Source of the DNA: a bacterium
GTDB lineage: Bacteria > Desulfobacterota > Deferrisomatia > Deferrisomatales > Deferrisomataceae
DNA: 64,000 nt
Direction: 5' to 3'
Assembly: GCA_027021615.1 (NCBI GenBank)
Contig: JALUTY010000087.1
Coordinates: 37,142 to 101,141, forward strand
The notes beneath the pieces were generated by a model. It had not been told where the DNA came from. It was given only the letters and a program-made list of their open reading frames with translations, and made no database searches. A program made the position numbers and the translations under genes. Positions 36,862 to 45,837 of the stretch are shown here, piece after piece; the stretch's first letter is position 1; each line of letters opens with the position of its first letter.

Positions 36862-37944
36862 TCAGGGCTTGCCAGGTGCTCGGCACCGATTGGTTTGCCC
36901 GGCGTTGTGTGGCAGCCACCCAGACTTCACGAGCCAGTCCCAAGCGACCCGGATGTGGTCGGGCCGGAACATTCGCCGCTTCCTATCGTTCCAGGCCCCC
37001 ATGCCCCGAACCGCCTCCTCCGTCGTCCTCGCCGGCGGGTCCGCCTGCGTAGCCAGCCAGTGCACGCTCGAAAGCAGCTCCATCCCATAGGGCGTCTCGA
37101 AGCCGGCGATCAGTTCCCCCACGCGTTCCAGTCGCTCGTGCACGGCCGGATGCGTTTCCAGAAACCGGTCCGCCTCTTCCACGGCCCCCGGCAGCAGCTC
37201 GATCTCCACGTCGGGGCGTTGGCTGTCTCCGTATCCCCGGATGAAGTGCCCTTCCAGGAGTTCGAGCACCTTGTTCAGGTTGGGGGCGTACGGCCCGTAG
37301 TGACCGGCGGCGTACCGGAGACGCAGGGGTTCGCCGGCAACCTGCAAGAAGTACGCAAGCTTCTGGATCTCGAGCAGCGTCAGCCGATAGTCGAGCTGGA
37401 GGTACTGCGCCATCAGCTTGATGAACAGCGCCCGGGCCACCGTCATTTTGGGGCGCGGGGTCCCCACCGGCATCTCCCTGGCATCGGGCGCGCCGGTCGG
37501 CTCGAACAGCTGCACCTCCACCTCGGGCAGCTCGGCGAAAGCGGCCTCGATCATCGGGCGGACCCGGTTCCAGTCGAGCCCACCCAAGCCGCAGCCGAGG
37601 GGGGGGAGGGCCAGGGACCGGATGTTCCGGCGCTTGACCTCTTCCACCAGGGCGGCGAGCCCAGACTCGATGTACTCGTACCGCGACTTCCCGCGCCAAT
37701 GGCGCTTTGTTGGGAAGTTGATGATGTACTTCGGACCAAACATGTCGCCGGTCTCGAAGACGAACATCCGCCCCGGCTCCACCTCCCCGGCCCGACACGC
37801 CTTCTCGTAGGCCGCGAAGTTGTCGGGAAACGCCTTCTTGAACTGCAAGGCGATGCCCTTGCCCATGTGGCCTACGCAGTTGACCGTATTGACCAGGGCC
37901 TCGACCTTCGCCTTCAAGAGGTTCCCGCGTCTCAGCCTGACCAT
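36862..37944 (-). CDS. darG: DarG antitoxin: DNA ADP-ribosylglycohydrolase with macro domain
   Basis: 360 residues. An N-terminal macro domain (about residues 1-155) starts VRLRRGNLLKAKVEALVNTV. It has the ligand-binding NCVGHMGKGIALQFKKAFP and PPLGCGLGGLDW, the pattern of DarG/TARG1-like enzymes that remove ADP-ribose from thymidine in DNA. A C-terminal region (about 170-345: MAQYLQLDYRLTLLEIQKLA, HYGPYAPNLNKVLELLEGH) is the domain that binds and blocks the DarT toxin. It lies 21 bases downstream of darT in the same direction, the usual toxin-first order of this module. The ATG is at 37944. Confidence 0.9.
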   Translation of the reverse strand: MVRLRRGNLLKAKVEALVNTVNCVGHMGKGIALQFKKAFPDNFAAYEKACRAGEVEPGRMFVFETGDMFGPKYIINFPTKRHWRGKSRYEYIESGLAALVEEVKRRNIRSLALPPLGCGLGGLDWNRVRPMIEAAFAELPEVEVQLFEPTGAPDAREMPVGTPRPKMTVARALFIKLMAQYLQLDYRLTLLEIQKLAYFLQVAGEPLRLRYAAGHYGPYAPNLNKVLELLEGHFIRGYGDSQRPDVEIELLPGAVEEADRFLETHPAVHERLERVGELIAGFETPYGMELLSSVHWLATQADPPARTTEEAVRGMGAWNDRKRRMFRPDHIRVAWDWLVKSGWLPHNAGQTNRCRAPGKP

Positions 37945-37965
37945 CTCACCACCTCCGCCGGGAAC

Positions 37966-38610
37966 CTAATAGTACCACTCCCGTCTCACCTTCACAGGCC
38001 TCAACATGTCCTGCCCGTACCGCGCGAGCACCCCCTCCACCTGCCTCTTCGTCCGGCTGCTGACCACGCCGATCTCCCGGATGAGCGCCCACGGGCAATG
38101 GCGGTAGACCAGGAACTCCGCTTGCTTGCGCCGCTTGCGGTCCATGTCGTCGATCGTGTCCGCCCAGTACCTTGCATATACCGTCTCCCAATCCACCCGA
38201 TCGAGGTCGGCAAGCTTGCTGTACCAACTTGTGAACCTGGCAATCCCGTGGCCGTCCGAGAACACGAAATCCAGCCCTGCGGCCGCGACCGCCTGAACCG
38301 TCGATACCAGGTAGATCAGGGGCTCCTGGCCTTCGGTGTACCCGGGCACACCGCCGCGGTTGAGTTTGTAGAGCATGGGGCTGCGGGGGCCCAGATAGAA
38401 CGCGACATAGTCGTGTACCGTGCCGCCGGGGCCGCACTCGATGACCCACACCCGTCGCTCGGCCTGGATCTCAACGTCGTGAATCGTCCGGTACCCTAGC
38501 CCGTCGTTCGGCGTGTGGTGCGGTGCGTGGAGCCCGCCCCGACGCAACAAGGTCCCCAGGTTGTCCACATGGGTGAGTCGGTAGATCTGGGTTGGGACGG
38601 GTACGGGCAT
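37966..38610 (-). CDS. darT: DarT toxin: DNA thymidine ADP-ribosyltransferase (DUF4433)
   Basis: 214 residues, the DarT size. Hallmarks: IYRLTHVDNLGTLLRRGG near the N terminus (conserved His of the NAD site), VAFYLGPRSPMLY, FSDGHGIARFTSW, and the catalytic glutamate in RKRRKQAEFLVYRHCPW (Glu165). The mature C terminus is short, VRREWYY. The enzyme transfers ADP-ribose from NAD to thymidine in DNA motifs, blocking replication, and is countered by DarG. All key residues I can recognise are present, so the toxin looks active. As a pair these act as a toxin-antitoxin and phage-defence system. Confidence 0.9.
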   Translation of the reverse strand: MPVPVPTQIYRLTHVDNLGTLLRRGGLHAPHHTPNDGLGYRTIHDVEIQAERRVWVIECGPGGTVHDYVAFYLGPRSPMLYKLNRGGVPGYTEGQEPLIYLVSTVQAVAAAGLDFVFSDGHGIARFTSWYSKLADLDRVDWETVYARYWADTIDDMDRKRRKQAEFLVYRHCPWALIREIGVVSSRTKRQVEGVLARYGQDMLRPVKVRREWYY

Positions 38611-38690
38611 CAGGCCGCTGCCTCGCTCTCTTCAATCCGCCAGAGTATTTTCGGGCATCCGGACACGGCCCGGTTACGAATCTGCTCCTC

Positions 38691-38711
38691 CATGCCAGGC
38701 GTGGCAACATG
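38691..38711. promoter_or_regulatory. Inverted repeat upstream of darT, possible operator
   Basis: CATGCCA-GGCG-TGGCA followed by ACATG forms a near-palindrome about 80-100 bases upstream of the darT ATG, in the region divergent to argH. A role in control of darTG is speculative. The rest of the 298-base intergenic region holds no gene. Confidence 0.3.
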
Positions 38712-38841
38712 GTTTTCGTCTCGCTAGCCGGGCGGCCCCGTGCATCCTTAGGGTGTTCTACTATCGGGGAACCCCAGGTTCAAGCATAGGGCGGAGGGCT
38801 TCCACCCACGTTGAGAACCGCCCCGTCCCGGCGCCGTCGGA

Positions 38842-38871
38842 TTGACGCCGGAGAGGGGAACTGGGTATGTT
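38842..38871 (+). promoter_or_regulatory. Candidate sigma-70-type promoter for argH
   Basis: TTGACG (5 of 6 to consensus), an 18-base spacer and TATGTT (4 of 6) end 37 bases before the argH ATG. This would give argH its own promoter, needed because it is cut off from argBDFG by the DarTG module. Confidence 0.5.
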
Positions 38872-38908
38872 CCGGCGGCCTGCGTCAATCCATCCGGGAG
38901 CAGTCGAA

Positions 38909-40306
38909 ATGGCCGAAAAACCCTGGGGCGGACGGTTTCGCGAAGAGACCCTGAGGATCGTGGAGCGGTTCACCGCGTCGATCGGGTTCGACCGGCGGAT
39001 GTACCGCCAGGACATCCGGGGCTCCATCGCCCACGCCCGCATGCTGGCCTCGGTGGGCATCCTCACCGAGGAGGAGGCCGACACCCTGGTCCGGGGCCTG
39101 GAGCAGGTGCTCGCCGAGATCGAGCGGAGCGAGCTGGAGCTCACCGAGAGCCTCGAGGACATCCACATGAACGTGGAGCACCGGCTCACCCAGATCGTAG
39201 GGCCGGTGGGCGGCAAGCTCCACACGGCCCGGAGCCGGAACGACCAGGTGGCCCTGGACCTGCGGCTGTACTTGGCGGACGAGGTGCCCGAGATCCTGGA
39301 CCTGCTCCGGGGCCTGGGCGAGGTGCTGCTGGAGCGGGCCGAGGCCGAGGCCGACCTGCTCGTGCCCGGCTACACCCACCTCCAGCGGGCCCAGCCCGTG
39401 ACCTTCGGCCATCACTGGCTCGCCTACTTCGAGATGTTCCTCCGGGACATGGAGCGGTACCGGGACGCCCTCGGGCGGATCCGGCGCTCGCCCCTGGGCG
39501 CCGGCGCGCTCGCCGGGTCGCCCTACCCCCTGGACCGGGGGCGGGTGGCCCGGGACCTGGGACTCGACGAGGTGTGCCGGAACAGCCTCGACGCCGTGTC
39601 CGACCGGGACTTCGCCCTGGAGTTCCTGTTCGCCGGCTCGGTGGTGATGATGCACTTGTCCCGGCTGTCGGAGGAGCTGGTGCTGTGGTCGAGCCAGGAG
39701 TTCGGGTTCATCGAGCTCTCCGACGGGTTCTGCACCGGCTCGTCCATCATGCCCCAGAAGAAGAACCCCGACGTGCCCGAGCTCCTGCGGGGCAAGACCG
39801 GCCGGGCCTACGGCAACCTGATCTCGCTCCTGACAACGCTCAAGGCCCTTCCGCTCGCCTACAACAAGGACATGCAGGAGGACAAGGAGCCGGTGTTCGA
39901 CACCCTCGACACGGTGAAGGGGAGCCTCGCGATCACCGTGGAGATGCTCCGGAACCTCAAGGTGCGGCCCGACCGGGCCCGGGCCGCGCTCAAGGCCGGG
40001 TTCCTGCTGGCCACCGAGCTGGCGGACTACCTGGCGGCCAAGGGCGTGCCGTTCCGCCAGGCCCACGAGGCGGCCGGCCGGCTGGTGGCCCTGGCCGAGG
40101 CCCGGGGCTGCGGGCTCGAGGACCTGGACCTGGAGACCCTGCGGTCGGTGTCGCCGCTGTTCGAGAAGGACGTGTTCCAGGCGCTCGACCCCGAGGCGAG
40201 CGTGGCCCGACGCACGGTGCTGGGCGGCCCGGCGCCCGACAACGTGCGGCGCGAGGCCCGGCTGGGTTGGGAGCGGCTCGATGCGATCTGGCCCCGGCGG
40301 GACTGA
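38909..40306 (+). CDS. argH: Argininosuccinate lyase
   Basis: 465 residues from ATG 38909 ([10 protein letters not shown]), which has GGGAG upstream; a start at 38867 is in frame but lacks the family N terminus. Motifs: [60 protein letters not shown], and the fumarase-superfamily signature [20 protein letters not shown]. It splits argininosuccinate into arginine and fumarate, the last step of the pathway. Confidence 0.94.
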   Translation: MAEKPWGGRFREETLRIVERFTASIGFDRRMYRQDIRGSIAHARMLASVGILTEEEADTLVRGLEQVLAEIERSELELTESLEDIHMNVEHRLTQIVGPVGGKLHTARSRNDQVALDLRLYLADEVPEILDLLRGLGEVLLERAEAEADLLVPGYTHLQRAQPVTFGHHWLAYFEMFLRDMERYRDALGRIRRSPLGAGALAGSPYPLDRGRVARDLGLDEVCRNSLDAVSDRDFALEFLFAGSVVMMHLSRLSEELVLWSSQEFGFIELSDGFCTGSSIMPQKKNPDVPELLRGKTGRAYGNLISLLTTLKALPLAYNKDMQEDKEPVFDTLDTVKGSLAITVEMLRNLKVRPDRARAALKAGFLLATELADYLAAKGVPFRQAHEAAGRLVALAEARGCGLEDLDLETLRSVSPLFEKDVFQALDPEASVARRTVLGGPAPDNVRREARLGWERLDAIWPRRD

Positions 40307-40380
40307 CCTTGCACAACCCGCCCCTTGGACCCTGCCATCAGCCTGGCGGGCGAATGGGTCCACCGACGCGCGCCTCCCTA

Positions 40381-40664
40381 TTATTCCGGCGGGTAAGCAG
40401 GCGTTATCGCCCCCTGACCGGGGAGCGAGGGGCTTGGTGGAGCGCCGGGCGTGGCTCCGACAGCCGCTGCCCCCGGCACTCAGCCGATACCCGCTCCGCC
40501 GGTGACCCGAAATGCATTGCCAACGTTCGCGTTCCTGGCGTTCGTGGGGCACTCGGGCTGAGTGCCGGGGGCAGCGTGAGTCGGATGCTCCACTCACGCA
40601 CGGCCGGAACCAAGCCCCTCGCCCTGGTCGCCGATGAGTGCACCTATTTTGTCGCCGGGTTAAC
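40381..40664. repeat. Large nested palindromic repeat (type B loop, CCGGCGG ends)
   Basis: Three nested inverted repeats. Outer ends: TTATTCCGGCGGGTAAGCAG and CACCTATTTTGTCGCCGGGTT. Middle arms: AGCGAGGGGCTTGGTGGAGC and a partner ending CCAAGCCCCTCGC. Inner arms: GCTGCCCCCGGCACTCAGCC and GGCTGAGTGCCGGGGGCAGC, a perfect 20-bp pair around a 70-base loop. The loop, read in reverse, matches the loop of the copy at 51035-51322 (CGAACGTTGGCAATGCAT against CGAACGTTGACAAGGCAT). No gene is seen between argH and the next start. Confidence 0.7.
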
Positions 40665-40847
40665 AGCGCCGCGCAGCACCTTTGGCGATCGGATCTCGAA
40701 AGGCCTCGGATTTCATCGAGTTGCCATGAAACCGCTCTCCTGTCTCGTGCCTGCGCGGCGAATCTCGACGCCCGGCTTTGCGCCCGGCCGGAGGTAGGTC
40801 CCTTGTCCCGCCCTCCGAGGCACCGTGCCTACTTTGCCGCCGGGTTG
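40665..40847. repeat. Partial palindromic repeat (type A, right half)
   Basis: Matches the second halves of the copies at 56857-57124 and 57935-58204: GAGTTGCCATGAAACCGCTC, CGTGCCTGCGCGGCGAATCT, CGCCCGGCCGGAGGTAGGTC and the end CCTACTTTGCCGCCGGGTT. It directly follows another copy, and its last bases abut the start codon of the FN3 lipoprotein gene. Confidence 0.65.
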
Positions 40848-41849
40848 ATGATTGTGGGACTGATCATCGTCGCCGCCATCCTGGGCTGCGGCCGCCGGGG
40901 CGAGCCGGTGCCGTCGAGCCGCAGGCTGCCGGCCGCGCCCGCCGGGGTGCGCCTGTCGGCGCCCGCCGGGGTGCTCCGGGTCTCCTGGGACCGGCCCCGC
41001 CGCGACGCGGCCGGCCGGCCCCTTTCGGGCGTGGGCGGGTATCTGGTGCTCCGGGTTGCCTGGCCGCCGGGCCAGGACGCCTGTACCGGCTGCCCCGAGG
41101 ACGCCAGGGTCGTGGCCCGGGTCGACCCGTTGGCCCGGAAGACCCGGGGGCTGCCGGCCGAGGCCTGGGAGGACCCGGACACCCGGGCCGGGTGGACCTA
41201 CCGGTACCGGGTGCGAGCCCTGGACCCCGAGGGCCGGCCCGGCGCGGTGTCCGGCCCGGCCGACATCACCTGGGTTCCGCTGCCCCCCCCCGCCGCGGAG
41301 GCCCGGCCCGGGGACGGACGGGTGCTCGTGCGGCTCACGCCCGCCCCCTGGCCCGAGGGGGTCGAGCCCCTGGAGCTCAGGGTGTACGCCTGGGCCGGCC
41401 GCCTCCTGGCCCGGGCGCCGGCCTCCGAGGCCGGGGTGACGGTGGAGGGGCTGGAGAACGGAACCGCATACCCGGCCGAGGCCCGAGTGGCCGGCCGCAC
41501 GGCCGAGGGGTGGGAGGTGGAGAGCCCGGGCACGCCGGTGACCCTGGCCCCGGTGGACACAACCCCGCCGGTGGTCCCGGCCACGGTGACCGCGTTCGCC
41601 GAGGACCGGGGGGTGCTCCTGGCGTGGGTGCCGGAGGGACCCGAGCCCTACGCCCGGGTGCGGGTGTTTCGCCGGGCACCGGGGGAGGATCCCCGGCAGA
41701 TCGCCGAGCTCTCGGGAGGCCGGCTGCGGTTCCGGGACGGCTCGGCCGTGCCGGGAACCCTTTACACCTATTGGATCGTGGTGGAAGATGCGGCGGGCAA
41801 CCGGAGCCTCCCCTCCCGGGAGGTCGTCGTGCGGGTGAGGGAGCCATGA
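40848..41849 (+). CDS. Fibronectin type III-like lipoprotein
   Basis: 333 residues. A very short signal peptide (MIVGLIIVAAILGC) ends in the lipobox ILGC, so the mature protein is predicted to be lipid-anchored at Cys14. The N region lacks the usual Lys or Arg, which is odd; a TTG one codon upstream does not change this. The mature part has three FN3-like segments (about 30-125, 130-220, 225-330) rich in Pro, Arg and Trp, such as TYRYRVRALDPEGRPGAVS and YTYWIVVEDAAGNRSLPS. Function unknown; perhaps cell-envelope binding. A repeat ends directly at the start codon, so its ribosome-binding site lies in repeat DNA. The stop overlaps the next gene (ATGA). Confidence 0.7.
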   Translation: MIVGLIIVAAILGCGRRGEPVPSSRRLPAAPAGVRLSAPAGVLRVSWDRPRRDAAGRPLSGVGGYLVLRVAWPPGQDACTGCPEDARVVARVDPLARKTRGLPAEAWEDPDTRAGWTYRYRVRALDPEGRPGAVSGPADITWVPLPPPAAEARPGDGRVLVRLTPAPWPEGVEPLELRVYAWAGRLLARAPASEAGVTVEGLENGTAYPAEARVAGRTAEGWEVESPGTPVTLAPVDTTPPVVPATVTAFAEDRGVLLAWVPEGPEPYARVRVFRRAPGEDPRQIAELSGGRLRFRDGSAVPGTLYTYWIVVEDAAGNRSLPSREVVVRVREP

Positions 41850-42814
41850 AGACCGCCATCATCGGCGCCGGGGCCATGGGCTGCCTGTTCGGGGCGCACC
41901 TGGCCCGGGCCGGCGTGGACGTGACCCTGATCGACATCGACGCGGACGAGGTGGCGACCCTCCGCGCCCGGGGGGTACGGCTGCACCAGGACGGAACGGT
42001 CTCCGACGTGGCCGTGGCCGCCCACACCGACCCTGCCGAGGCCGGCCCGGCCGACCTGGTGATCGTGTTCGTGAAGGCCCACCAGACCCGGTCGGTGCTG
42101 CCGGGGCTGCCCCCCCTGCTGACCCCGAAGACCCGGGTGCTGACCCTCCAGAACGGCCTGGGAGCGGCCGACGTGCTCGCCGAGGCCGTGCCCCCGGACC
42201 GGCTCCTGGTGGGGGTCACGGCCCAGGGCGCCACCCAGCTGGGCCGCGGCGAGGTCCGCCACGGCGGCCGGGGGGAGACGATTCTCGGCCCCTACCGGCC
42301 GGGCCCGGACCGGTTCGCCCGGCGGGCGGCCGCCGTTCTCACGGGCGCCGGGCTGCCTGCACGGGCCGTGGCCGATCCCTGGCCCCCGGTGTGGAAGAAG
42401 CTTGCCGTGAACTGCGCCATCAACCCGGTCACGGCGCTCACCGGCATCCGGAACGGCCCGGTGGCCGCGTGGGAGCCCGCCCGGGAGCTCGCGGCCGCTG
42501 CGGCCCGGGAGGCCGCGGCCGTGGCCCGGGCCGAGGGGGTGGACCTGGGCGACCCGGAGGGCCTGGTGGGGTTCGTGGCTGCCGTGGCCCGGGCCACGGC
42601 CGAGAACCGATCCAGCATGGGCCAGGACGTGGACCGCCGGGCCCCCACCGAGATCGAGTTCATCTGCGGGGCCGTGGTCCGCCGGGGCGAGGCCCGGGGG
42701 GTGCCCACCCCGGTGAACCGGACCTTTTGGCGGTTGATCCGGACCCTGGAACTCGGCTACCGTACCGCCGCCCCGATTCCGGAGGACGCCCATGGCCAAG
42801 ATCACAATCCCTGA
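41846..42814 (+). CDS. panE: 2-Dehydropantoate 2-reductase family protein
   Basis: 322 residues. The NADP-binding Rossmann motif is MKTAIIGAGAMGCLFGAHLA. ADLVIVFVKAHQTRSVLP, LQNGLGAADVLAEAVP, the catalytic Lys in VWKKLAVNCAINPVTAL, and SSMGQDVDRRAPTEIEFICG (substrate-binding) follow. It reduces ketopantoate to pantoate in the coenzyme A pathway; the panB gene, which makes ketopantoate, overlaps its 3' end by 23 bases, supporting the assignment. The last 20 residues (after about 300) run into the panB start region and are not conserved-looking. Confidence 0.86.
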   Translation: MKTAIIGAGAMGCLFGAHLARAGVDVTLIDIDADEVATLRARGVRLHQDGTVSDVAVAAHTDPAEAGPADLVIVFVKAHQTRSVLPGLPPLLTPKTRVLTLQNGLGAADVLAEAVPPDRLLVGVTAQGATQLGRGEVRHGGRGETILGPYRPGPDRFARRAAAVLTGAGLPARAVADPWPPVWKKLAVNCAINPVTALTGIRNGPVAAWEPARELAAAAAREAAAVARAEGVDLGDPEGLVGFVAAVARATAENRSSMGQDVDRRAPTEIEFICGAVVRRGEARGVPTPVNRTFWRLIRTLELGYRTAAPIPEDAHGQDHNP

Positions 42815-43601
42815 GATCCGCGACCGCAAACGCCGGGGACCGCCCCTGGTGATGATCACGGCCTACGACTACCCCACGGCGCGCATCGTGGACCAGGCCG
42901 GCGTGGATCTGGTCCTGGTGGGCGACAGCCTGGGCATGGTGTGCCTGGGCTACCCCGACACCGTGCCGGTGACCTTGGAGGAGATGATCCACCACACCGC
43001 GGCCGTGGCCCGGGGGGCCGAGCGGGCCCTGGTGGTGGGTGACCTGCCGTTCCTGACCTACCAGGTGAGCCCGCAGCAGGCCGTGGAGAGCGCCGGCCGG
43101 CTGGTCAAGGAGGCCCGGGCCGACTGCGTGAAGCTGGAGGGGGGCCGGACCCAGGCCGACAAGATCAAGGCCATCGTCACGGCCGGCATCCCGGTCATGG
43201 CCCACATCGGGCTCACCCCCCAGACCGCCACCCAGCTCGGAGGCTTCAAGGTCCAGGGCCGGGACGCCGAGGCGGCCCGGGCCCTCATGGAGGACGCCAA
43301 GGCGGTGGAGGCGGCAGGGGCGTTCGCGGTGGTGCTGGAGTGCGTGCCCACCAAGCTGGCCACCCGCATCTCCCAGGGCCTCTCGATTCCCACCATCGGC
43401 ATCGGCGCGGGCCCGCGGTGCGACGGCCAGGTGCTGGTGCTCCACGACCTGGTCGGCCTGTTCGACCGGTTCGTGCCGAAGTTCGTCAAACGCTACGCCG
43501 AGCTGGGGGCCGAGATGCGCCGGGCGGTCGAGACCTACTGCACCGAGGTGCGCGAAGGCGCGTTCCCGGGGCCGGAGCACGGCTTCGGGGAGGAGTCGTA
43601 A
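42792..43601 (+). CDS. panB: 3-Methyl-2-oxobutanoate hydroxymethyltransferase
   Basis: 269 residues. Typical sequence: MITAYDYPTARIVDQAGVD, LVGDSLGMVCLGYPDTVPVT, DLPFLTYQVSPQQAVESA, VKLEGG, PVMAHIGLTPQTATQLGGFK and IGIGAGPRCDGQVLVLHDL. It forms ketopantoate from 2-oxoisovalerate with methylene-tetrahydrofolate. With the upstream reductase it makes a two-gene pantoate unit; panC and panD are not here. Confidence 0.93.
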   Translation: MAKITIPEIRDRKRRGPPLVMITAYDYPTARIVDQAGVDLVLVGDSLGMVCLGYPDTVPVTLEEMIHHTAAVARGAERALVVGDLPFLTYQVSPQQAVESAGRLVKEARADCVKLEGGRTQADKIKAIVTAGIPVMAHIGLTPQTATQLGGFKVQGRDAEAARALMEDAKAVEAAGAFAVVLECVPTKLATRISQGLSIPTIGIGAGPRCDGQVLVLHDLVGLFDRFVPKFVKRYAELGAEMRRAVETYCTEVREGAFPGPEHGFGEES

Positions 43602-43634
43602 AGGGGTTCCTTTTCTCACGAGGAGGTGTGTGCC

Positions 43635-44069
43635 ATGCGCAAGACGTTGTTGGGAACCGTTGCGATCGTATCGCTCCTGCTGACGGGGCTGGCGTTCGCC
43701 CAGAACATCGAGGTGTTCTCCATGGGCGAGCCGGTGACCGTGGGCGAGCTGGTCTACCGGGTGAACAAGGCCTGGTGGGAGAAAACCCCGGACGGCTCGG
43801 ACCAGTACCTGGGCGTGGCCGTGACCGTCACCAACAAGGGGTCCGAGCGGGTCCAGCTTCCGCCGTTCCAGCTCATCGACGCCAACGGCCGGCCCCACGA
43901 GGTGAACTTCTCCAAGATCGTGTGGCCGAAGATGGCCCTGAACGCGGGCGAGACCCTGAGCGGCAAGCTCTACTTCCACCTGCCCGAGGGCGAGGGGTTC
44001 CGGATGGTGGTCTCGGGCGGCTACGACGAGGGCGAGTTCGCTTACGTGGAGATCAATGAGGTGAACTGA
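43635..44069 (+). CDS. Small secreted DUF4352-like protein
   Basis: 144 residues from ATG 43635, which has AGGAGG eight bases upstream. A clear Sec signal peptide covers residues 1-22 (MRKTLLGTVAIVSLLLTGLAFA, cleavage before QN). The mature domain is an all-beta, DUF4352-like fold: VGELVYRVNKAWWEKTPDG, YLGVAVTVTNKGSERVQLPP and LSGKLYFHLPEGEGFRMVV. Periplasmic or outer-surface location is expected; function unknown. It follows panB by 33 bases but shares no obvious function with it. Confidence 0.72.
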   Translation: MRKTLLGTVAIVSLLLTGLAFAQNIEVFSMGEPVTVGELVYRVNKAWWEKTPDGSDQYLGVAVTVTNKGSERVQLPPFQLIDANGRPHEVNFSKIVWPKMALNAGETLSGKLYFHLPEGEGFRMVVSGGYDEGEFAYVEINEVN

Positions 44070-44138
44070 TACCACGTTGCAATCCGCCGGATACGTACCG
44101 ACGGCCCCGAAGGCCCTACCATGGACGCGACCTGGTAG
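44070..44138. repeat. Short palindromic element and gene-free gap
   Basis: TACCACGTTGC on the left and GCGACCTGGTA on the right are imperfect copies of the TACCAAGTTGC...GCAACTTGGTA ends seen at 51035-51322 and 56857-57124, with only about 45 bases between. The rest of the gap to 44361 is GC-rich and holds no gene I can support. Confidence 0.4.
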
Positions 44139-44361
44139 GAGCCCCGGATAAGTGCAAACCCAAGCGGGGACGCGACGAATCGTGCCCCCGCTCTTGGTCC
44201 GGGCGGAGGTCATGAGCACCGGACTGGAGGTCCCATCACGCCCTTGCGGGGCCAGGGGACCTCTCGGGGGCCCGGTGGAGAAGCGGCTTCCACGCCCCGA
44301 CCCGGGCAGGGGTCCGGAGGGCCTTTTGGAGCAGGGTAGGGGGTACGAACGGCCTCCTGGA

Positions 44362-45837
44362 TCAGGCCTCGGGTAGAAAGACCCGGAAGATCGTTCCCCG
44401 GCCGGGCGCGCTCTCCACCTGGACCTCGCCGCCGTGCTGTCTCACGATGCCGTAGGCAGCCGCCAGCCCGAGACCCGTTCCCTTGCCCACCTCCTTGGTG
44501 GTGAAGAACGGATCGAAAATCCGGTCCAGGTCGCTGGGCACAATACCCGTACCCTCATCAGAGACCTCCAGGACCGCCCACCGCCTTTCGGAGCGAGCAT
44601 CGCCGGCCGGGCCGGCCTCGGCCGAGCCCGTGGCGATCGTCAGCGTGCCCCCGTGGGGCATGGCGTCCCGGGCGTTGGCAGCCAGGCTCACGAGCACCTG
44701 GCGAAGCTGCTCCGGGTCGGCCCGCACCGGGGGCAGGCCAGGGCGGACCTTGACCTGGAGCCGGACCTTCTCCCCGAGGCTGTTTCGCAGGAGCGCTGCC
44801 GTGTCCTCCACGAGGCGGTTCACGTCGAGCCGGCGCTTTACCAGGACCTGGCGCTGGCTGAAGGCGAGGATCCGCCGGGTCAGGGCGCCGCCTCGCTCGG
44901 CAGCCTCAACGATGGTCCGGAGCCGCGGGGTCACGGGGTGGTCGGGCTCGAGGCGACGGAGCCCCATCTCCGCAGCGGCCAGAACCGCGGCCAGGAGGTT
45001 GTTGAACTCGTGGGCAACGCCGGCCGCGAGCTGGCCCACCGCCTCGAGCCGCTGTGCCCGCAGGAGCTGCTCCTGCAGGGCCCGGTTCCGCTCCTCGGCC
45101 CGGCGGTGAGCCTCAATCTCCCGCTCCAGCTCCAGGTTGGCGTCCTCCAGGCGACGGTGGGACTCCTCCAGGTGGTCGAGCATGCGGCCCAAGGCCTCCG
45201 CCACCCGGGCCACCTCCCCCGTGCCCCTCACCACGGGCCGATGGCCCCACTCTCCCCGGGCCACGGCCTCGGCCACCTCGGTCAGGCCTTCTAAAGGCCT
45301 CATCACCCGGGCGACGAAGAAAATGGCCAGGAGCCCCGCGCCGAGGACCACGATCCCGGCCAGGCCCACGGTTTGAGAGGTCAGCGTCTGCGCCGCCACT
45401 TCCACGGGGCCGGCGTCGAGCCCCACGTGCACCACGGCGAGCCCGTCGAGCACCGGCGCGGCCGCATGGAGCACCGGGCCCTCAGGCGTCATCAGCCTGA
45501 GGATGCCCTCGGTAGGAGCTGCCGATCGAAGGCCCTCCGGGACCCCCCGCTCGAAGGTGTGGGCCAGCACCCGGCCGTCCTGCTCCAGGTAAACATACCG
45601 GACGCCCGGCTCCTTCTCCTTGGCCTCCGCCAGGACCATGCCCAGCTGGAACCGGTTCTCGGTCAACACCGGGTCGGCCACCTCACGGGCAAGATGGCGG
45701 GCCACAACCAGGGCTCGCAGCTCCAACTCCCGCTCGAACGCCCTGCGCACCGATAGGGCAGAGAGCCCCACCCAGGCCACCCCCACGACCGCCACAAGGC
45801 CCACGGCCGCTAACTCCAGGCGGTGCCGGAGCCTCAC
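44362..45837 (-). CDS. Membrane sensor histidine kinase coupled to a binding lipoprotein
   Basis: 491 residues from a GTG that overlaps the upstream stop (GTGA). Two transmembrane helices (about 8-28 and 157-177) enclose a periplasmic sensor region of about 125 residues. A HAMP domain (RVMRPLEGLTEVAEAVARGE), a coiled-coil linker (about 230-270), the phosphoacceptor His in VGQLAAGVAHEFNNLLAAV, and the ATPase boxes (LVSLAANARDAMPHGG, DEGTGI, FDPFFTTKEVGKGTGLGL) follow. HEFNN marks the HPK4 kind. No response regulator is encoded in the window. The partner binding protein presumably presents a ligand to the periplasmic domain. Confidence 0.88.
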   Translation of the reverse strand: MRLRHRLELAAVGLVAVVGVAWVGLSALSVRRAFERELELRALVVARHLAREVADPVLTENRFQLGMVLAEAKEKEPGVRYVYLEQDGRVLAHTFERGVPEGLRSAAPTEGILRLMTPEGPVLHAAAPVLDGLAVVHVGLDAGPVEVAAQTLTSQTVGLAGIVVLGAGLLAIFFVARVMRPLEGLTEVAEAVARGEWGHRPVVRGTGEVARVAEALGRMLDHLEESHRRLEDANLELEREIEAHRRAEERNRALQEQLLRAQRLEAVGQLAAGVAHEFNNLLAAVLAAAEMGLRRLEPDHPVTPRLRTIVEAAERGGALTRRILAFSQRQVLVKRRLDVNRLVEDTAALLRNSLGEKVRLQVKVRPGLPPVRADPEQLRQVLVSLAANARDAMPHGGTLTIATGSAEAGPAGDARSERRWAVLEVSDEGTGIVPSDLDRIFDPFFTTKEVGKGTGLGLAAAYGIVRQHGGEVQVESAPGRGTIFRVFLPEA

